The notes: generated from the sequence alone by a model not told the origin. 42,800 nt of DNA from Gnetum montanum (GCA_015680685.1 MNCI01008058.1:123088-165887); one strand, 5' to 3'. Counted from the first letter of the stretch, positions 10,902 to 22,817 are shown. A program made the numbers and translations.

Positions 10902-12711
10902 TCAGACATGGAACAGTTTCAAGAACAAGTGATTGGTCAGATTTGCAAGCTCATTTCCTTCCATATCAGCTAACTTGAATTCTCCATTGTTGTATGCTTT
11001 GGTGACCAAGTAAGGCCCTTCCCAGTTGGCAGAGAATTTTTCCGGGTGTTCCCGAACAACCTTAAGTACAAGGTTACCTTCTTTGATAGGGCACTTATGA
11101 ATGTCGTGCTGATGNACGCATTCTGGGCATATCGTACTATGCATCGGACTTCAACAGGTAAAATGCCATATAGTCTTGTTTATGGTTCAGAAGCTGTTTT
11201 ACCTCTAGAGTTGTAGGTATCATCTTTAAAGATCACGCTTTTCGAACTCCTCGACGAAGAGAAAAAAAATGACCTGCGCATCATTGACCTAGACTAAGGG
11301 GAGGAGGAACGCATACGTGCACTCGATCAGATTGAATGGTACCAAAAACAACAANTTTGGGTAAGAATCTTTTTAAGTATAGTAATGATGGTTTTGTTGG
11401 TGGCCTCTGCTTGCCCATTGCTCTCAGGGTAGTAAGGGGATGAAAATGAGTTTTTGATCCCTAGACTTTCACAAAAATTTTTGGTTTCGACACTGCTAAA
11501 TTATGGCCCATTGTCAGTGATGATTGTCATGGGAATGCCAAAATGGGTTACAATGTTTTCGAGAATGAAGTTGCATACGTGTTTAGATGTGGTCTTTCGA
11601 AGGGGAACAGCTTCTACCCACTTTGTGAAATATTCTGTTGCGGTTATGATGAAACTGTGCCCTGTAGAAGATGAGGGTGTTATGGGTCCACAACTGACAC
11701 ATTTCTTTGGGTTAAGTCTCAGCTCATACTTTAAACAACGTTTTAACACCAAGTCAAGGTCTTGTACGTGTTGTTGTGATGTTTTCGATTTAACCACAAT
11801 ATCATCGACATAGTCATTGAGTGAGTGCAGCATGTAGTCACTAAAAATGAATTTCATCGCCCTTTGATATGTGGCCCCAGTGTTCTTGAGACCGAAGGGC
11901 ATCATTGTATAACAAAAGGTTCCCCATGGTGTCATAAAGGTAGTTCGGAGCTGATGTTCCAAGTTAATGTGTATCTGGTTGTATCCCGAGAAGCCATCCA
12001 TAAAAGATAATAGGGCGTGCCCAGCGGTAGAGTCAACAAGTTGATCGATGTTGGGTAGGGGAAAATCATCTTTTATGGTTGCAACGTTTAGATCTTGGAA
12101 GTCAATGCATAAGCGAATGCTTCCGTTTTTTATGGGACAATGACCATGTTGGATATCCACTCGGCATAATCGATAGCCCGAATGAAACTAGCCTGATAAA
12201 GTTTGGTGATCTCATTACGAACTGCCAATGCCACCTCGGGTTTAACCTTTCATGCCTTTTATTTTACCGATCTCAATTTTGGATCAAGGATAATGTTGTG
12301 CTAGATGATTAGAGGATCTAACCCAGGAATGTTGGTGTAAGACCAGGAAAATGCTTTTATGTTGTCCCTAAGCACATCCTCTATGTCTTTGGCTAGTTGA
12401 GGTTGCAGTAATGTACTTAGTTTTAAAATTTTAATTTCTTCATTGGGCATGGCGATGGGGGTTTTAGTCAACGGGTCTTCGGTGATGTTTTCAGCTTCTA
12501 TGTCAAGGGGCTTTGTCATACCTTTGTAGTTATCTAGCATTTGCTGTGTTGAGGCTATGACTGCGTCGTCTGTTGATAAACTTAAGTGAATGAGATTTAT
12601 GTCGATGTCCCTTGCGATCTTTCCGTATGGCCCATCGATGATTAACGGTGCAGATAAATGCCGACAATTCATCGGGGCTTGCTCCTGCCAATAAATAGAG
12701 AGCAGAATCAA
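10902..12711 (-). pseudogene. Element A: RT fused to integrase by internal deletion
   Basis: From 12711 downward the RT N-terminal region reads openly (LIIDGPYGKIARDIDIN; ENITEDPLTKTPIAMPNEE). After stops near 12300-12160, the RT fingers and palm follow (SIRLCIDFQDLN, MPFGLKNTGATYQRA, and YVDD active site in DYVDDIVVKSK). At about 11691-11700 the frame passes straight from LRLNPKKC into GPITPSSSTGHSF of the integrase core, so thumb, both RNase H domains and the integrase zinc finger (about 1.65 kb in C) are lost in frame. Integrase continues to TDNGP, is interrupted by an inverted block bounded by single Ns, and ends with its C-terminal chromatin-side region at 10902-11114. It is non-functional. 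Confidence 0.85.
11115..11355 (+). other. Inverted block between two single Ns
   Basis: Bases 11116-11354 encode integrase ([20 protein letters not shown] ... DQIEWYQKQQ) on the plus strand, while both flanks encode integrase on the minus strand. Single Ns at 11115 and 11355 bound it exactly. In its opposite orientation the block fits the flanks in the order seen in element C. This looks like a contig placed in reverse during scaffolding. Confidence 0.85.
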
Positions 12712-12784
12712 CTAATAGGTATTGTTCCATGTTCTCTGGCAGCGTAAGTCGTGTGTACATGCATGATGATGGTTTATCATCACA

Positions 12785-12925
12785 CCGGGATGCATGGCAC
12801 TTTAAGGCCTTACCAGGCTGCAGGTGGCATTTTAAGGCCTTACTGGGCCGCCATGGTAGTTTAAGGCCATACCACGCCGAAGGGGGTTTGTATGTGGCAG
12901 TTTAAGGCCTTACCGGGCTAAATGT
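12785..12925. repeat. AGTTTAAGGCC hairpin array upstream of the element A captured gene
   Basis: Four units of GGCAGTTTAAG-GCC-TTACC-GGGC or close variants occur between RT and the captured gene's promoter. The stem here is GCC/GGC rather than the GTC/GAC of the 3' UTR array. Confidence 0.8.
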
Positions 12926-13135
12926 TTATCGTAAAATTTGCACAGGAGAGACTACGCCAAAATATTCGGTGTGGACTCCTGAAGTTGGTTTACAAGGGAA
13001 TCAGGATGTGGTAGCATTTGTTTTGTTTTAAATATATATTTTTTTATTTTTGAACAAATTTTAATTAAAATGAGCAATAAATAGAATAAAAAGAGACAAA
13101 GTGCAAGACGATGGCGGCGGCAGCGTGCCGAGTGC

Positions 13136-13143
13136 TATATATA
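13136..13143 (+). promoter_or_regulatory. TATA box of the element A captured gene
   Basis: TATATATA lies about 340 bp before the ATG and matches in position the TATAAAAA of element C (34901). The flanks (gggg...gtcattt) are shared with C. Confidence 0.6.
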
Positions 13144-13194
13144 GGGGCAGGGGTGTCATTTGTAAGCATTGTGAACCGAAAGCAAACCGAGCGG

Positions 13195-13460
13195 GAGTGT
13201 AAAACTCAAGCGTAAGCGTAAACAATGAGTGTAAGTGTAAACAGTGAGCATAAGCGTAAACAGTGAGCATAAGCATAAATGACCAAACCCCAGTGTAAAC
13301 CCCCAACTCCGGTGTAAGCGTAAACTTTCAACTCCGGCGTAGAGGCCCAGCATGAGCATAGAGGCTTAAAGCGTCGACGTAGAGACTCAGACCCTGGCGT
13401 AGAGGCTCAGCATAGGCGTGAGCAATTTTGATACTCAGCGTAAACTTGTCAATCCCAGTG
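13195..13460 (+). repeat. AGCGTAAAC word array in the 5' leader of the element A captured gene
   Basis: Repeated agcgtaagcgtaaac, gcgtagaggc and cagtgtaaac words fill the leader. Element C has the less decayed form (CCAGCGTGAACGCcgag) at 34960-35090. Confidence 0.65.
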
Positions 13461-13474
13461 TAGAGGATGCCGAA

Positions 13475-16400
13475 ATGGGCAAGGGCAAGGAGGTGGAAGG
13501 CCAGGGGAGAAAAGGGCATGATTTGACTTTTGCGGAGGAGAGTGAGGCCATGCTACAGTGTCTACCCAGGCTGAGGATTCCATCATGGCCTGGATCGTCA
13601 CATAGGTAGGCCCTAATCCTACCTTTGTTAGTTATTTTTGTATGTACATGTTATTTTCGCATAGGCAGTTTTTGTAGCATAGAGGGTTTCGGCATATACG
13701 CCCGACGTAGACAGTTAGCGTAGAGGGCTTGTACACTGAGCGTAGGTTCATAGCGTAGAGGGTCTCTATAGTGTATAGCGTATACTGTATATAGTGTAAA
13801 TTTTTTGTAGCGTAATCTGTTTTGTCCGTGCACAGCATAAACAATTTTACCAGCATGAAGTGTAGATGATTTTCACAGTGTATACGCTGATTGTTTTTCT
13901 ACAACGTATACGTTGATTGTTTACACAGTGTTCAGCGTAAACTGTTTACACAGTGTTCAGCGTAAACTTTTTACATAGCGTATACGCTGAAGGCTTCTAT
14001 AGCATATACGCTGATGATTTTCACAGCGTATACGCTGAGCGTAAACAGTTTGTTCGACAGCGTAAGCAGTTTTTTGTCAGCGTATACGTCGGGTTAGGCA
14101 GCGTATACGCCGAGCATAAATAGTTTTTTTGATAGCATAGACAATTTTTTGTCAGCGTATATGCTGAGTTAGGTAGCGTATACATCGAGCGTAAATAGTT
14201 TTTTGATAGCATATACGTCAGGTTAGGCAGCGTATACGCCGAGCGTGAACAGTTAGTAATTTTTCTAAGTGTCGGCCTACAATGTGAAATTTTATTTTTC
14301 ACCCCATTTTCATGTATGGCTGATTTATTGCTGCATTTTGGTTGCTTGCAGAGACACTAAACCTTTTGTTCTAGTAGTCGAGCTAGTTGGAGTACTAACA
14401 TGGTTCGGCCCCCTTAAGGCCAATGAGCCTACCCCTGATCTCACCATTGACAACAATGGGGTGTGGTTCAAGGAAGCTGCATGTGAATTCCTCGCCTTCA
14501 TCCTGGATAGGTTTAAGGTGGTTGTCTAGTCGCATCTGAGCGAACAAGTGGCACGAAGCGTGCTTGAGGCCATGTTGTCCAGAACCTCGGAGGACGTTGC
14601 GGTTTTCATGGAAGACATCAATGAGGGATCGCTTATAACTGAGGACGGTTCTTCTGGCGGGCCTAGGTCTACTCGCCTGTTAGCATGCATGTGGGCCAAA
14701 TTACCGCGAGGGCATGATTATCTCAACAACACCCTATTTTTAACTATGTGTGCGCACACATTGTTCCAGAACCCTCCTAGCATAGTGTACCGGGTAGATA
14801 GGTAAGATTGTTTAATCTTGTCATTTCCATTTTTTTTGGTGTTTGACATTTTCTTTTGTTTTGACAACCGTTCTTTTGCAGGCCCCAAGTTAATCTAGAA
14901 GAAACATGCGTTGATGATGATGGGCTTGCCCTACCTCATACCGCTCTAGAGACCTTTATGGCAGGTCCCACCCTTCGTGGAGCTGTATTAGCTCAAACCA
15001 AGGGTGATATCATCCATTTTCACAAATGATTCTCTAGAGCGTTTGCACTATGCAAAGCTCATGGGTGGTTGCATGAAGATTGGTCACATAAGGGACCAGT
15101 CTTCCCTCGTGACTTTGACCTGGGTAGCACCTCTAAGTCCACTACTGAGGGTAAGTGACAATCTTTAGATGTGTTAACATGTTTATTCAACTACCGGGGG
15201 TTATATTGATGTGATGGTTTCGAATTATGTCTACAGTTGATGTCCCTCCCGGGAGAGACCCTGTCACAACAGGATGAACTGAGAGTACACTCTCGATGAA
15301 GTTCGGGGAGATCAGTGAGGCTTAGAAATGGTTGTGCACTCATGCCCCGCCGTCCATCGTCCATAGTTTAGATGACGCCGGCCTTATGGAGCTCTTTACG
15401 ACCCCGAGCCCTGATGTGTCGATAGTAGAAATGATCAGGATCATGGATTCCTTCGACAAGTCTGTCTCTTACTACAACACCCAGATTAAGGGTGTTAAGA
15501 TAGTTTTCCATCTGTCGGCCGAATTATTTTCAAACCTGTTTGGTGTACCAGCGAATGGTATAAATGTAGTTTTGGACAGGGCTCATAAAGAGCTCCATAC
15601 GGTACGTGAGTTAGAGGACTGGTTGGGCGTTACCAAGAGTGTTAAGGGATTCCCTATGCAGGGGAAGTCAAAAGTTGAGGAAGTTAATGAATTATATCCT
15701 CTATTTAGGGCATGGGTATTCTCTAAATCCCTTTCTCAGGTGTGGAGTCTTGGTGTTGAAGTTGTACGTATTATGCGAACCGTCCTAGAAATCGAAGTGT
15801 GTTATAACTAGGCCCAATTTTTGTTGTTGGGCCTTCACAAGGAGATAGTGCGACTGCGCTCAAATGTTGAGGCGCAATTCCACTTTATCTTTGCATTCTT
15901 TGTTGGTTATCTATGCCACCTAGCTAAGTTTCTAGTGGTTCACGTGGACAATAAGTATGTTTTACGGGATTGTGGTCAATTATCCCGCCCGTGGATCAAC
16001 CATTTGTTTGAAATAGCTGAATCCCAAGATGCGCCTGAGGGAATTGATGAATCCATATCCATCACGAAAGGGGGGTCATCTAGTACCTCCATCCATACAT
16101 GTGATAGTGTGGGGTTGGAACCAGATGATGTGCCTTATACTGCCAAGAGGGCTGAACGGGTCATCAAAGAAACCATTGGTAAGGCCAAGTTGAAGTTGAC
16201 GAAGCGTGAGCGTTCAACTGAGGAGGCCTCAAATGTGGACGAGCCAGGGGTGAAGCGCATACGGTTCAAGATGCCTGCTCAAGGTAAGTAAACTCAGTAC
16301 ACTTATTGATTTATCATTTTCATCTTATTCATAATTTTTATTTTGATCGCTTACATGTCACTGATGCCTTCAGACCTGACTCGAGAAGTGAGGAGGCAGG

Positions 16401-17436
16401 AATTAGAGACTATCATTGAAGACAAGGAGGCTACAACAGAGTTGATGATCGAGGAGGAAGATGTGGGAAAAGATCAGGTGGGAGGGATGGAAGAGCTGGG
16501 AGAAGACACCACAGAGACTGAACTGGTGGATGATCAGAGTGGTGTCGATGAAATGTTCAGCAGCTTCCTTAAGGGAAAACTGGACTTAGGTGAACCCCCA
16601 GAAGGGGACAAAGAACACGGTATGTTTTCTTTTATTTTATAGTGTCACTTTGTGATTTGTTGTTTTATGGTGTTTTACTTTTATGTTTTCATTGCTTCCA
16701 GATGAAGGTAGTGAAACTAGAACAATGTGGCTGGACATGCCGATGAAAACGGTTCCCCCTAAAAGGACCACGAAGGTTAGTCCGTCTTGTACTCGTGGAC
16801 CATTTACTTGGACAGAGATGCGAAGTAAAATGGATTTTGTGGCTGGTATTGCTGAGGAGGTTGTTGAACATATTTAGGAAGCCCACCCTAAGATAGGTAT
16901 GAATGTTTCGAGTTTTCTGCAGCTTTAGAGTTTCACACCCCATTTTTGTCTTTTTAGCGTTTGTTCTTTCTGTGTGCATAGGTGCCAAACTGAGGTGGGA
17001 TCTGTCTGAGATAGTTAGCATAGAGAGTTTGCCCACACTATCCCTAGAAATCGAGCAGGTGCCAAGGCCAGTTTATGATGAAGTGGCGGAAGGTCTCGTT
17101 CACAACACCAAATCGCTATGGACCTATAGGCATTCCGTCGAACAGTTGTGGTTGCAAATTCAAGCAAAGGAGAAGGAAGTTTCCAAGTTGTCAGTTGAGC
17201 GTGACGATCTCAAGGCTCGGTATGAGTTCACCTCTACTAAACTAAGTGGTGATCACTCTTGGTGGACTTCTAAGGTCACGTATACTAGATACTGGAACCT
17301 ACTCAATCGCCATGCATCACTGACCTGGAAACTAGCAGAGCGAAAGGCCCAAGTAGATCTGCTAAACCTCAAGTGCCAAGATTGGAAAGCTTTTGCTTCC
17401 AAGGTACGAAAATGGGGTTAGGATGAAAAGACCACT
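13475..17436 (+). pseudogene. Captured FCP1-like multi-exon gene, element A copy (exons 1-7, truncated)
   Basis: Exons inferred from canonical splice sites and alignment to copy C: 13475-13605, 14352-14801, 14882-15150, 15237-16283, 16374-16619, 16702-16896 and 16982 to about 17436 (truncated). Lengths of exons 1-3 (131, 450, 269 nt) equal copy C exactly and the others differ by multiples of three. Exon 1 starts MGKGKEVEGQ. Exons 2-3 carry the FCP1/NIF-like domain (VLVVELVGVLTWF; NNTLFLTMCAHTLFQNPP). Exon 4 carries the transposon-associated domain and exon 7 the coiled coil. In-frame stops occur near 14527, 15027, 15276, 15325, 15809, 16875 and 17419; most fit TGG to TAG or CAG/CGA to TAG/TGA decay. 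The copy ends where element B abuts. It is antisense to element A's RT and integrase. Confidence 0.8.
13670..14245. repeat. GCGTATACGC palindrome array in intron 1, element A copy
   Basis: Roughly twenty words of the type agCGTATACGCTgag, gcgtatacgccgagcgtaaacag occur within intron 1, with many decayed arms. They alternate with T-rich spacers (cagttttttg). Intron 1 of copy C has the same array in regular form. Confidence 0.85.
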
Positions 17437-17587
17437 GATTAGTAAGTCCCTGTCTGATCGACAAGACCGTTCAGGGCACCGTGGATTCGTTTTCTCCAGC
17501 ACAGCCCTCGCACGGATCCGTGCTCAAAACTGTATACACGGAATTGCGCTTGGTATTTTCCGGTTGCCAACATTTTCCATCGCTACA
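17437..17587 (+). mobile_element. Element B: tail of the 5' LTR
   Basis: Non-coding sequence ends in CGCTACA just before a primer-site-like sequence. Most of the LTR is lost at the junction with element A. The start is the visible break in element A homology (about 17433-17440). Confidence 0.45.
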
Positions 17588-17593
17588 GTTTTC

Positions 17594-17610
17594 TGGCGCT
17601 AGAAGGAGGG
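17594..17610 (+). promoter_or_regulatory. Candidate primer binding site of element B
   Basis: TGGCGCTAGAAGGAGGG begins with the TGGCG typical of tRNA-derived primer sites in plant gypsy elements and lies 6 bases after a CA dinucleotide. The gag ATG follows 220 bp downstream. I did not match it to a specific tRNA. Confidence 0.5.
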
Positions 17611-17833
17611 CCTCTTAGGTTCCGATCCGACTATTTCGGGTAGCCCTATTAGTGATCTATACCCTAAAACCGTAGACGTAATACCTCCAAGGAAGTTTAT
17701 GGCAAATCGTGTGGTATAAATCGATCTTAGTAACGATTCCTTTGGAATCCTACAGGGTAGAAAGCCTACTTGCGATCTCATCACTAGCCATCTTTTAGAT
17801 CCTGCCATCAGCTATCGTCGATCTCCTTGATCA

Positions 17834-20800
17834 ATGGATTCTTTTTACATGACTACATCTGCCTCGGTCCCTACCGATTTGGGTGCCACATCTGTGAATC
17901 CCATCGCGGTTACCAGACCTCCTGGTGCGGTGGGGTCGCAAGGACCATTGCGTCGATCGTTGAGACTTCAGGGGAAAGAGCCCATTTTCACGGCCATAAC
18001 CCCTGAAGAATACAACTTCATCTGCATGAACATCCAGGTGAAACTAGCTCTCAGTCAAGTCGAGATCGAAGCAAAACGCAACTTCGAGATGATTCATCGA
18101 CGGGGCTATGATTTCAAGCCAACCGCTTATGACATCATTCCTTTGACCGAACACCAACACGAACTTATCACACAGTTGGTCATGGCTAAAAGCCAAGCCA
18201 CACCGGCTATAATGGAACCCCAGAATGAGGGGGGAGAAGATGATGAGTTTGCGGCCCAGTCGGAGCATTCCTTCCATACCCTGAGCCCCCATACTTTCGT
18301 CAATCTGTCCTTCCCGTTCAATGGAGGGGCCGCTCCTCTTAATCCGGCCATGACCACACAAACGCATATCCCTGTTCTTCCGTAGGCCACCGCGCAGCCG
18401 TCTAGATTGCAAGTACAGATACCTCATAATAACATGGGGGCGATGTCATCACCACGGGTACTTAGCATCCTGGCTGTGGTCCTGGCGACCACTGTGCCTC
18501 ATTTCATCCCTCACGTAAAACCCCAGCTCATGTCTGCAACACGTCTAGTGCAGACTTTGTCATTTCCGCTCCCTCCAACTCAGAAAATTTCCATAGTTGT
18601 ACAGCCACAAGCCTACATCCAACAGCCTACAATAAGTCAGTTGATCAACCCTACAACGCAACATAACCCGTCTGCGGTGTACGGTGCGTAGCCCTCGGTC
18701 ACGCCTGCGATGCAAGTTCCGCAGGTGGTCCCGCAATATACCTATCACTATCCCGTGCAGCAGGCAGGAGTTAACCTCTTGTCTCAGACCGGTGGGTGGT
18801 GGTCTTCGCAGGCCCCCCAGCCTGCGGGGATTCCTACTCCACCAATGGCCAGCCAAGCCTTGCCTTCTCTCCCATTTCCTGGCACTGCCCGCCCAGTCCA
18901 ACTGCTTATGCCATCTACATAGGCACCTCCGTCGACAGGTATGGACCAAGCCTTCCAGCTTATCCAGACGCTTACCGAGGAGGTGCGACGCTTCCAGGCC
19001 GCTGGATCTGACACCATTCAGATCATGGACTTTTACCAGGATGATCCGATTAGTCCAGCGGTCCCCATGCTGTCGCTGCCACCAGGGATGTCCCTCCCTC
19101 ATTTTATCAAGTATAATGGGGAGGGGGATCCCAACACTCACCTAGCCACCTTCAGATCTAAGTCTTTGTTGTTGCAACAGTGGCCGCACACACTAATTCG
19201 AGTCTTCGCGATGTCTTTAACAGGGAAGGCTTTAGACTGGTATAGAGCTTTCCCACGCTCTTCCATCTCAACCTTGGAAGAGCTGCTAACTCAATTTGTG
19301 ACCCGTTTCAAATACAATCTAAAACCGGAAGTCACATTGGATCAGCTTATGGGGGTGAAGCAAGACCCGCTCAAGCCAGTCCAAAAGTTCATACAGCATT
19401 GGAATGCTACTTTGAATGAGATCCGCGACCCGATCGCAGACTCCCATCTATTGGCGATATTCAAAGGGGCATTCAACGACTTTATTAAGTCTAAGCTGTA
19501 TTACCTTTCCCCTGGCTATTTACATCAGGCCTTTGCTCAGGTCCAAAGCATCCAAGATGCTGCGGAGGCTAGGAAAGACCCAGCATATGTCGCCTACAAG
19601 AACAGACACAACAAAGCCAAAGACAAAGGCAAGGCAGCGACAACGACAGTAGCCGCGCTAACTGAAGACGTAAAGAACAAGAACAAGAAGGCACCCACCA
19701 CGTCACCTGAGACCACGACTAGTGCCGCCACCAGCCAAGACATAGCTGCCCCTGAAGGGCCCCCTTAGCCAAAATCGAATTTTGAGTGTAAAGATCGTTC
19801 AAAATACGTAGCCTTGCCTATGAAGCATTCCGAACTGCTGAAATAGTTGTTAGCAGTAGGATACCTTCAACCTAAGAAAGTATCCGAGGAAGCTCTGAAG
19901 CGTCACAGACGCCACTGTGAATTGCTAAAGAATCCTTCCTTAGCCTTGCCTAACGAACCACCAATTCCAAAATCTTTCAGGTTGGATCGTTTTTGTGACT
20001 ATCACCAGATGTGTGGTCACGACACGGATTACTGCTGGGCGTTGAAGGATGATGTTCAACGCATGATCGACGAAGGTCATCTAAGGTTAGATGGCAGTAA
20101 CCCGACGCATCCAGAAAACCAGACATTGCAGGTATATAAGGACCCATTGAACGCAAACAATGATCCTTATACAATCACTGTGGTGAGTATGGACGGTGAG
20201 CCGAAAGGTCCGCCAAAACAACCTTTTATTTTGCGTATGCCTGCCAGCTCACCAAGGGGACCAACTACTTCATCGGCAGCCAGTGGGGTCTCAAGGCCGC
20301 CCTTCATCATACGGGCACATTCTCAGTTACACCCTCAATCACTTGGTAGCACTCAAGCCGCGGCTCCGTCCTTGCCCATGCCTAGGGCTCCCTTTGTCAT
20401 CAGGGTGCCAAAACGACAGGTTGCTCCTCTCACGCAAGGACAGACCTCCGGCCAAAACACCCAAACATCGCCTCCCAAGAGAAAGTGAGAAGACACTTCA
20501 ATAAACGCCAAAAAAGACCACCTTACGCTTGGCTTCCCTAAGCCTAGGCCCATGGCCACTGTGCCTTCGTCCATGCCTCAGAAGCAGGATAAAAGTGCAG
20601 AAACGTAGCCACCTTCTCTGAGCAGAAAAAAGAGCAACTCTCCCACTGACACGGCTCCGCCTCGGGAGATCCGTCTCTTGGGCCGAATGGAAGACGATAA
20701 GGAAGACAAACAACCCAGCCGAGAGAAGGACCTTCTCAACGCATTCACGCAAGTTAAACAGGCACTTAAACAAAAGAACACAACGCTGAGCCTGTACGAC

Positions 20801-22229
20801 TTACTTATGACTTCTCGGGAACACCGTGAGGCTATGGTACGCATGCTAACGTCCATATCAGTGGATGGCAGCCTACCAGCAAAAGAGGAAGCGATACACA
20901 CTGTCATNNNNNNNNNNNNNNNNNNNNNNNNNNNNNNNNNNNNNNNNNNNNNNNNNNNNNNNNNNNNNNNNNNNNNNNNNNNNNNNNNNNNNNNNNNNNN
21001 NNNNNNNNNNNNNNNNNNNNNNNNNNNNNNNNNNNNNNNNNNNNNNNNNNNNNNNNNNNNNNNNNNNNNNNNNNNNNNNNNNNNNNNNNNNNNNNNNNNN
21101 NNNNNNNNNNNNNNNNNNNNNNNNNNNNNNNNNNNNNNNNNNNNNNNNNNNNNNNNNNNNNNNNNNNNNNNNNNNNNNNNNNNNNNNNNNNNNNNNNNNN
21201 NNNNNNNNNNNNNNNNNNNNNNNNNNNNNNNNNNNNNNNNNNNNNNNNNNNNNNNNNNNNNNNNNNNNNNNNNNNNNNNNNNNNNNNNNNNNNNNNNNNN
21301 NNNNNNNNNNNNNNNNNNNNNNNNNNNNNNNNNNNNNNNNNNNNNNNNNNNNNNNNNNNNNNNNNNNNNNNNNNNNNNNNNNNNNNNNNNNNNNNNNNNN
21401 NNNNNNNNNNNNNNNNNNNNNNNNNNNNNNNNNNNNNNNNNNNNNNNNNNNNNNNNNNNNNNNNNNNNNNNNNNNNNNNNNNNNNNNNNNNNNNNNNNNN
21501 NNNNNNNNNNNNNNNNNNNNNNNNNNNNNNNNNNNNNNNNNNNNNNNNNNNNNNNNNNNNNNNNNNNNNNNNNNNNNNNNNNNNNNNNNNNNNNNNNNNN
21601 NNNNNNNNNNNNNNNNNNNNNNNNNNNNNNNNNNNNNNNNNNNNNNNNNNNNNNNNNNNNNNNNNNNNNNNNNNNNNNNNNNNNNNNNNNNNNNNNNNNN
21701 NNNNNNNNNNNNNNNNNNNNNNNNNNNNNNNNNNNNNNNNNNNNNNNNNNNNNNNNNNNNNNNNNNNNNNNNNNNNNNNNNNNNNNNNNNNNNNNNNNNN
21801 NNNNNNNNNNNNNNNNNNNNNNNNNNNNNNNNNNNNNNNGCCACATTCTTAGTCATTGAGGAGATGCCTGGCTTCAACTTGATATTATGGAGGTCATGGT
21901 TAGCCCAACTGAGGGCGGTCTCATCGCCGATACATCAAGAGATACACCTGCCCTACGCCGGAGGGGAGGTTATCATACGTGGCGATGAAATCACCCCCAG
22001 GACCGTCAATAACATTGAAGAAGAAGAACGGGGTTCAGAGATCGAGACAACTGACGATCAGACCCATCTCCAAGCCCCTCAAAAAACTGACAGCAATGAC
22101 GACAGTCTAGCTTGGGATGACCTGCCATTTCCGGATGGCAGCATAGAGGAGTCAAATCCTAAGCCACCTTGCCCTTACGCAGCGCTCAACGTGAAAACCA
22201 TTAAGAGACAATTGTGTATCGATGCTTGA
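17834..22229 (+). pseudogene. Element B: gag-protease, single frame with stops and a gap
   Basis: The ATG at 17834 begins MDSFYMTTSASVPTDLG. One reading frame continues to the gap at 20908, broken only by stops (near 18383, 18689, 18920, 19766, 19844, 20486 and 20608), nearly all fitting CAG to TAG or CGA to TGA. Gag core at about 19020-19560: HFIKYNGEGDPNTHL, LTGKALDWYRAFP, LEELLTQFVTRFKYN. Zinc knuckle FCDYHQMCGHDTDYC (CHHC type) lies at 19986-20030, then three FVIRVP-type repeats (20219-20415). The protease N-terminal flank (REHREAMVRMLTSI) precedes the gap, which hides the active site. After it, MPGFNLILWRSWLAQLRAVS ends the protease. The protein would form particles and mature the polyprotein; this copy cannot. 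Confidence 0.85.
20908..21839. other. Assembly gap (run of 932 N)
   Basis: Unknown bases fall inside the protease. In element C the matching interval (IHAV to EMPGFN) is only about 330 bp, so the N count is either an estimate or hides an insertion. ORFs drawn across it are meaningless. Confidence 0.95.
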
Positions 22230-22439
22230 ACAATGGTAGTTCGTGTGCACTACCATGCCCTTGTAAGTTATCACGGCCCCTATTTAACAGTTTCTTTTGT
22301 TTCGATATAGTTTACGCTACATTCGCTTTCTGTGTTTACGCTTGCCATTTCTTATGTTTTTTATCGTACCAGCCTCATTTACGCTTTCACATTATTTTAC
22401 ACACTTACATAGGATTATATTCTGTTACGCGGTTACGCA

Positions 22440-22650
22440 GTTCTGGCCCGCAACGGCCTTAAACTAGTTGTGGCCCGCAAAGGCCTTAAACTAATCATGG
22501 CCCGCAACGACCTTAAACTAGTTACACAGGATGGTGCATTACCATCATATACGCTTTTTTCACTTTACACTTCCGGCCCGCAACAGCTTTAAACTAGTCA
22601 CTAGTTTACGTAAATTCATATGACGGCCCGCGATGGCCTTAAACTAGCCA
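22440..22650. repeat. AGTTTAAGGCC hairpin array of element B
   Basis: Five units read on the minus strand as TAGTTTAAGGCC-GTTGCG-GGCC or variants. They lie between the protease end and the 3' end of the captured gene, the same place as 39543-39800 in element C, and in the same orientation relative to the element. Confidence 0.8.
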
Positions 22651-22817
22651 TTACATTTTACCACTATAACTTAAGTATCATGATCACGCTGTCATTAGCA
22701 CAAAAGTTGAACAAAAATATAATTGACATTTAAAGAAGAAAATCCATCAGTTCATATAACGTGTCTGTTAAAACAATTCTTCATGACACGACAACAAAAC
22801 TATGCGTAAACCACCAG

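Larger units (their letters stand above)
8055..17436 (-). mobile_element. Element A: Tat-like Ty3/gypsy retrotransposon, 5' truncated
   Basis: Reading the minus strand from 17436 to 8055: captured gene (opposite strand), hairpin spacer, RT, integrase, hairpin-rich 3' UTR and 3' LTR. Gag-protease and the 5' LTR are missing, because sequence of element B abuts in the opposite direction at about 17436. RNase H is deleted. A is collinear with element C across almost its whole length and has more stop codons, so it looks older. Confidence 0.8.

Noticed and set aside
18560-19145. Overlapping ORFs of about 150-190 codons on both strands in element B gag
   Set aside because: They overlap the recognised gag frame in a GC-rich proline-rich segment and show no family motifs.
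20578-22229. Long ORFs of 330-450 codons across the N run
   Set aside because: They consist mostly of unknown residues. Only the ends on the correct strand are real (gag-protease).
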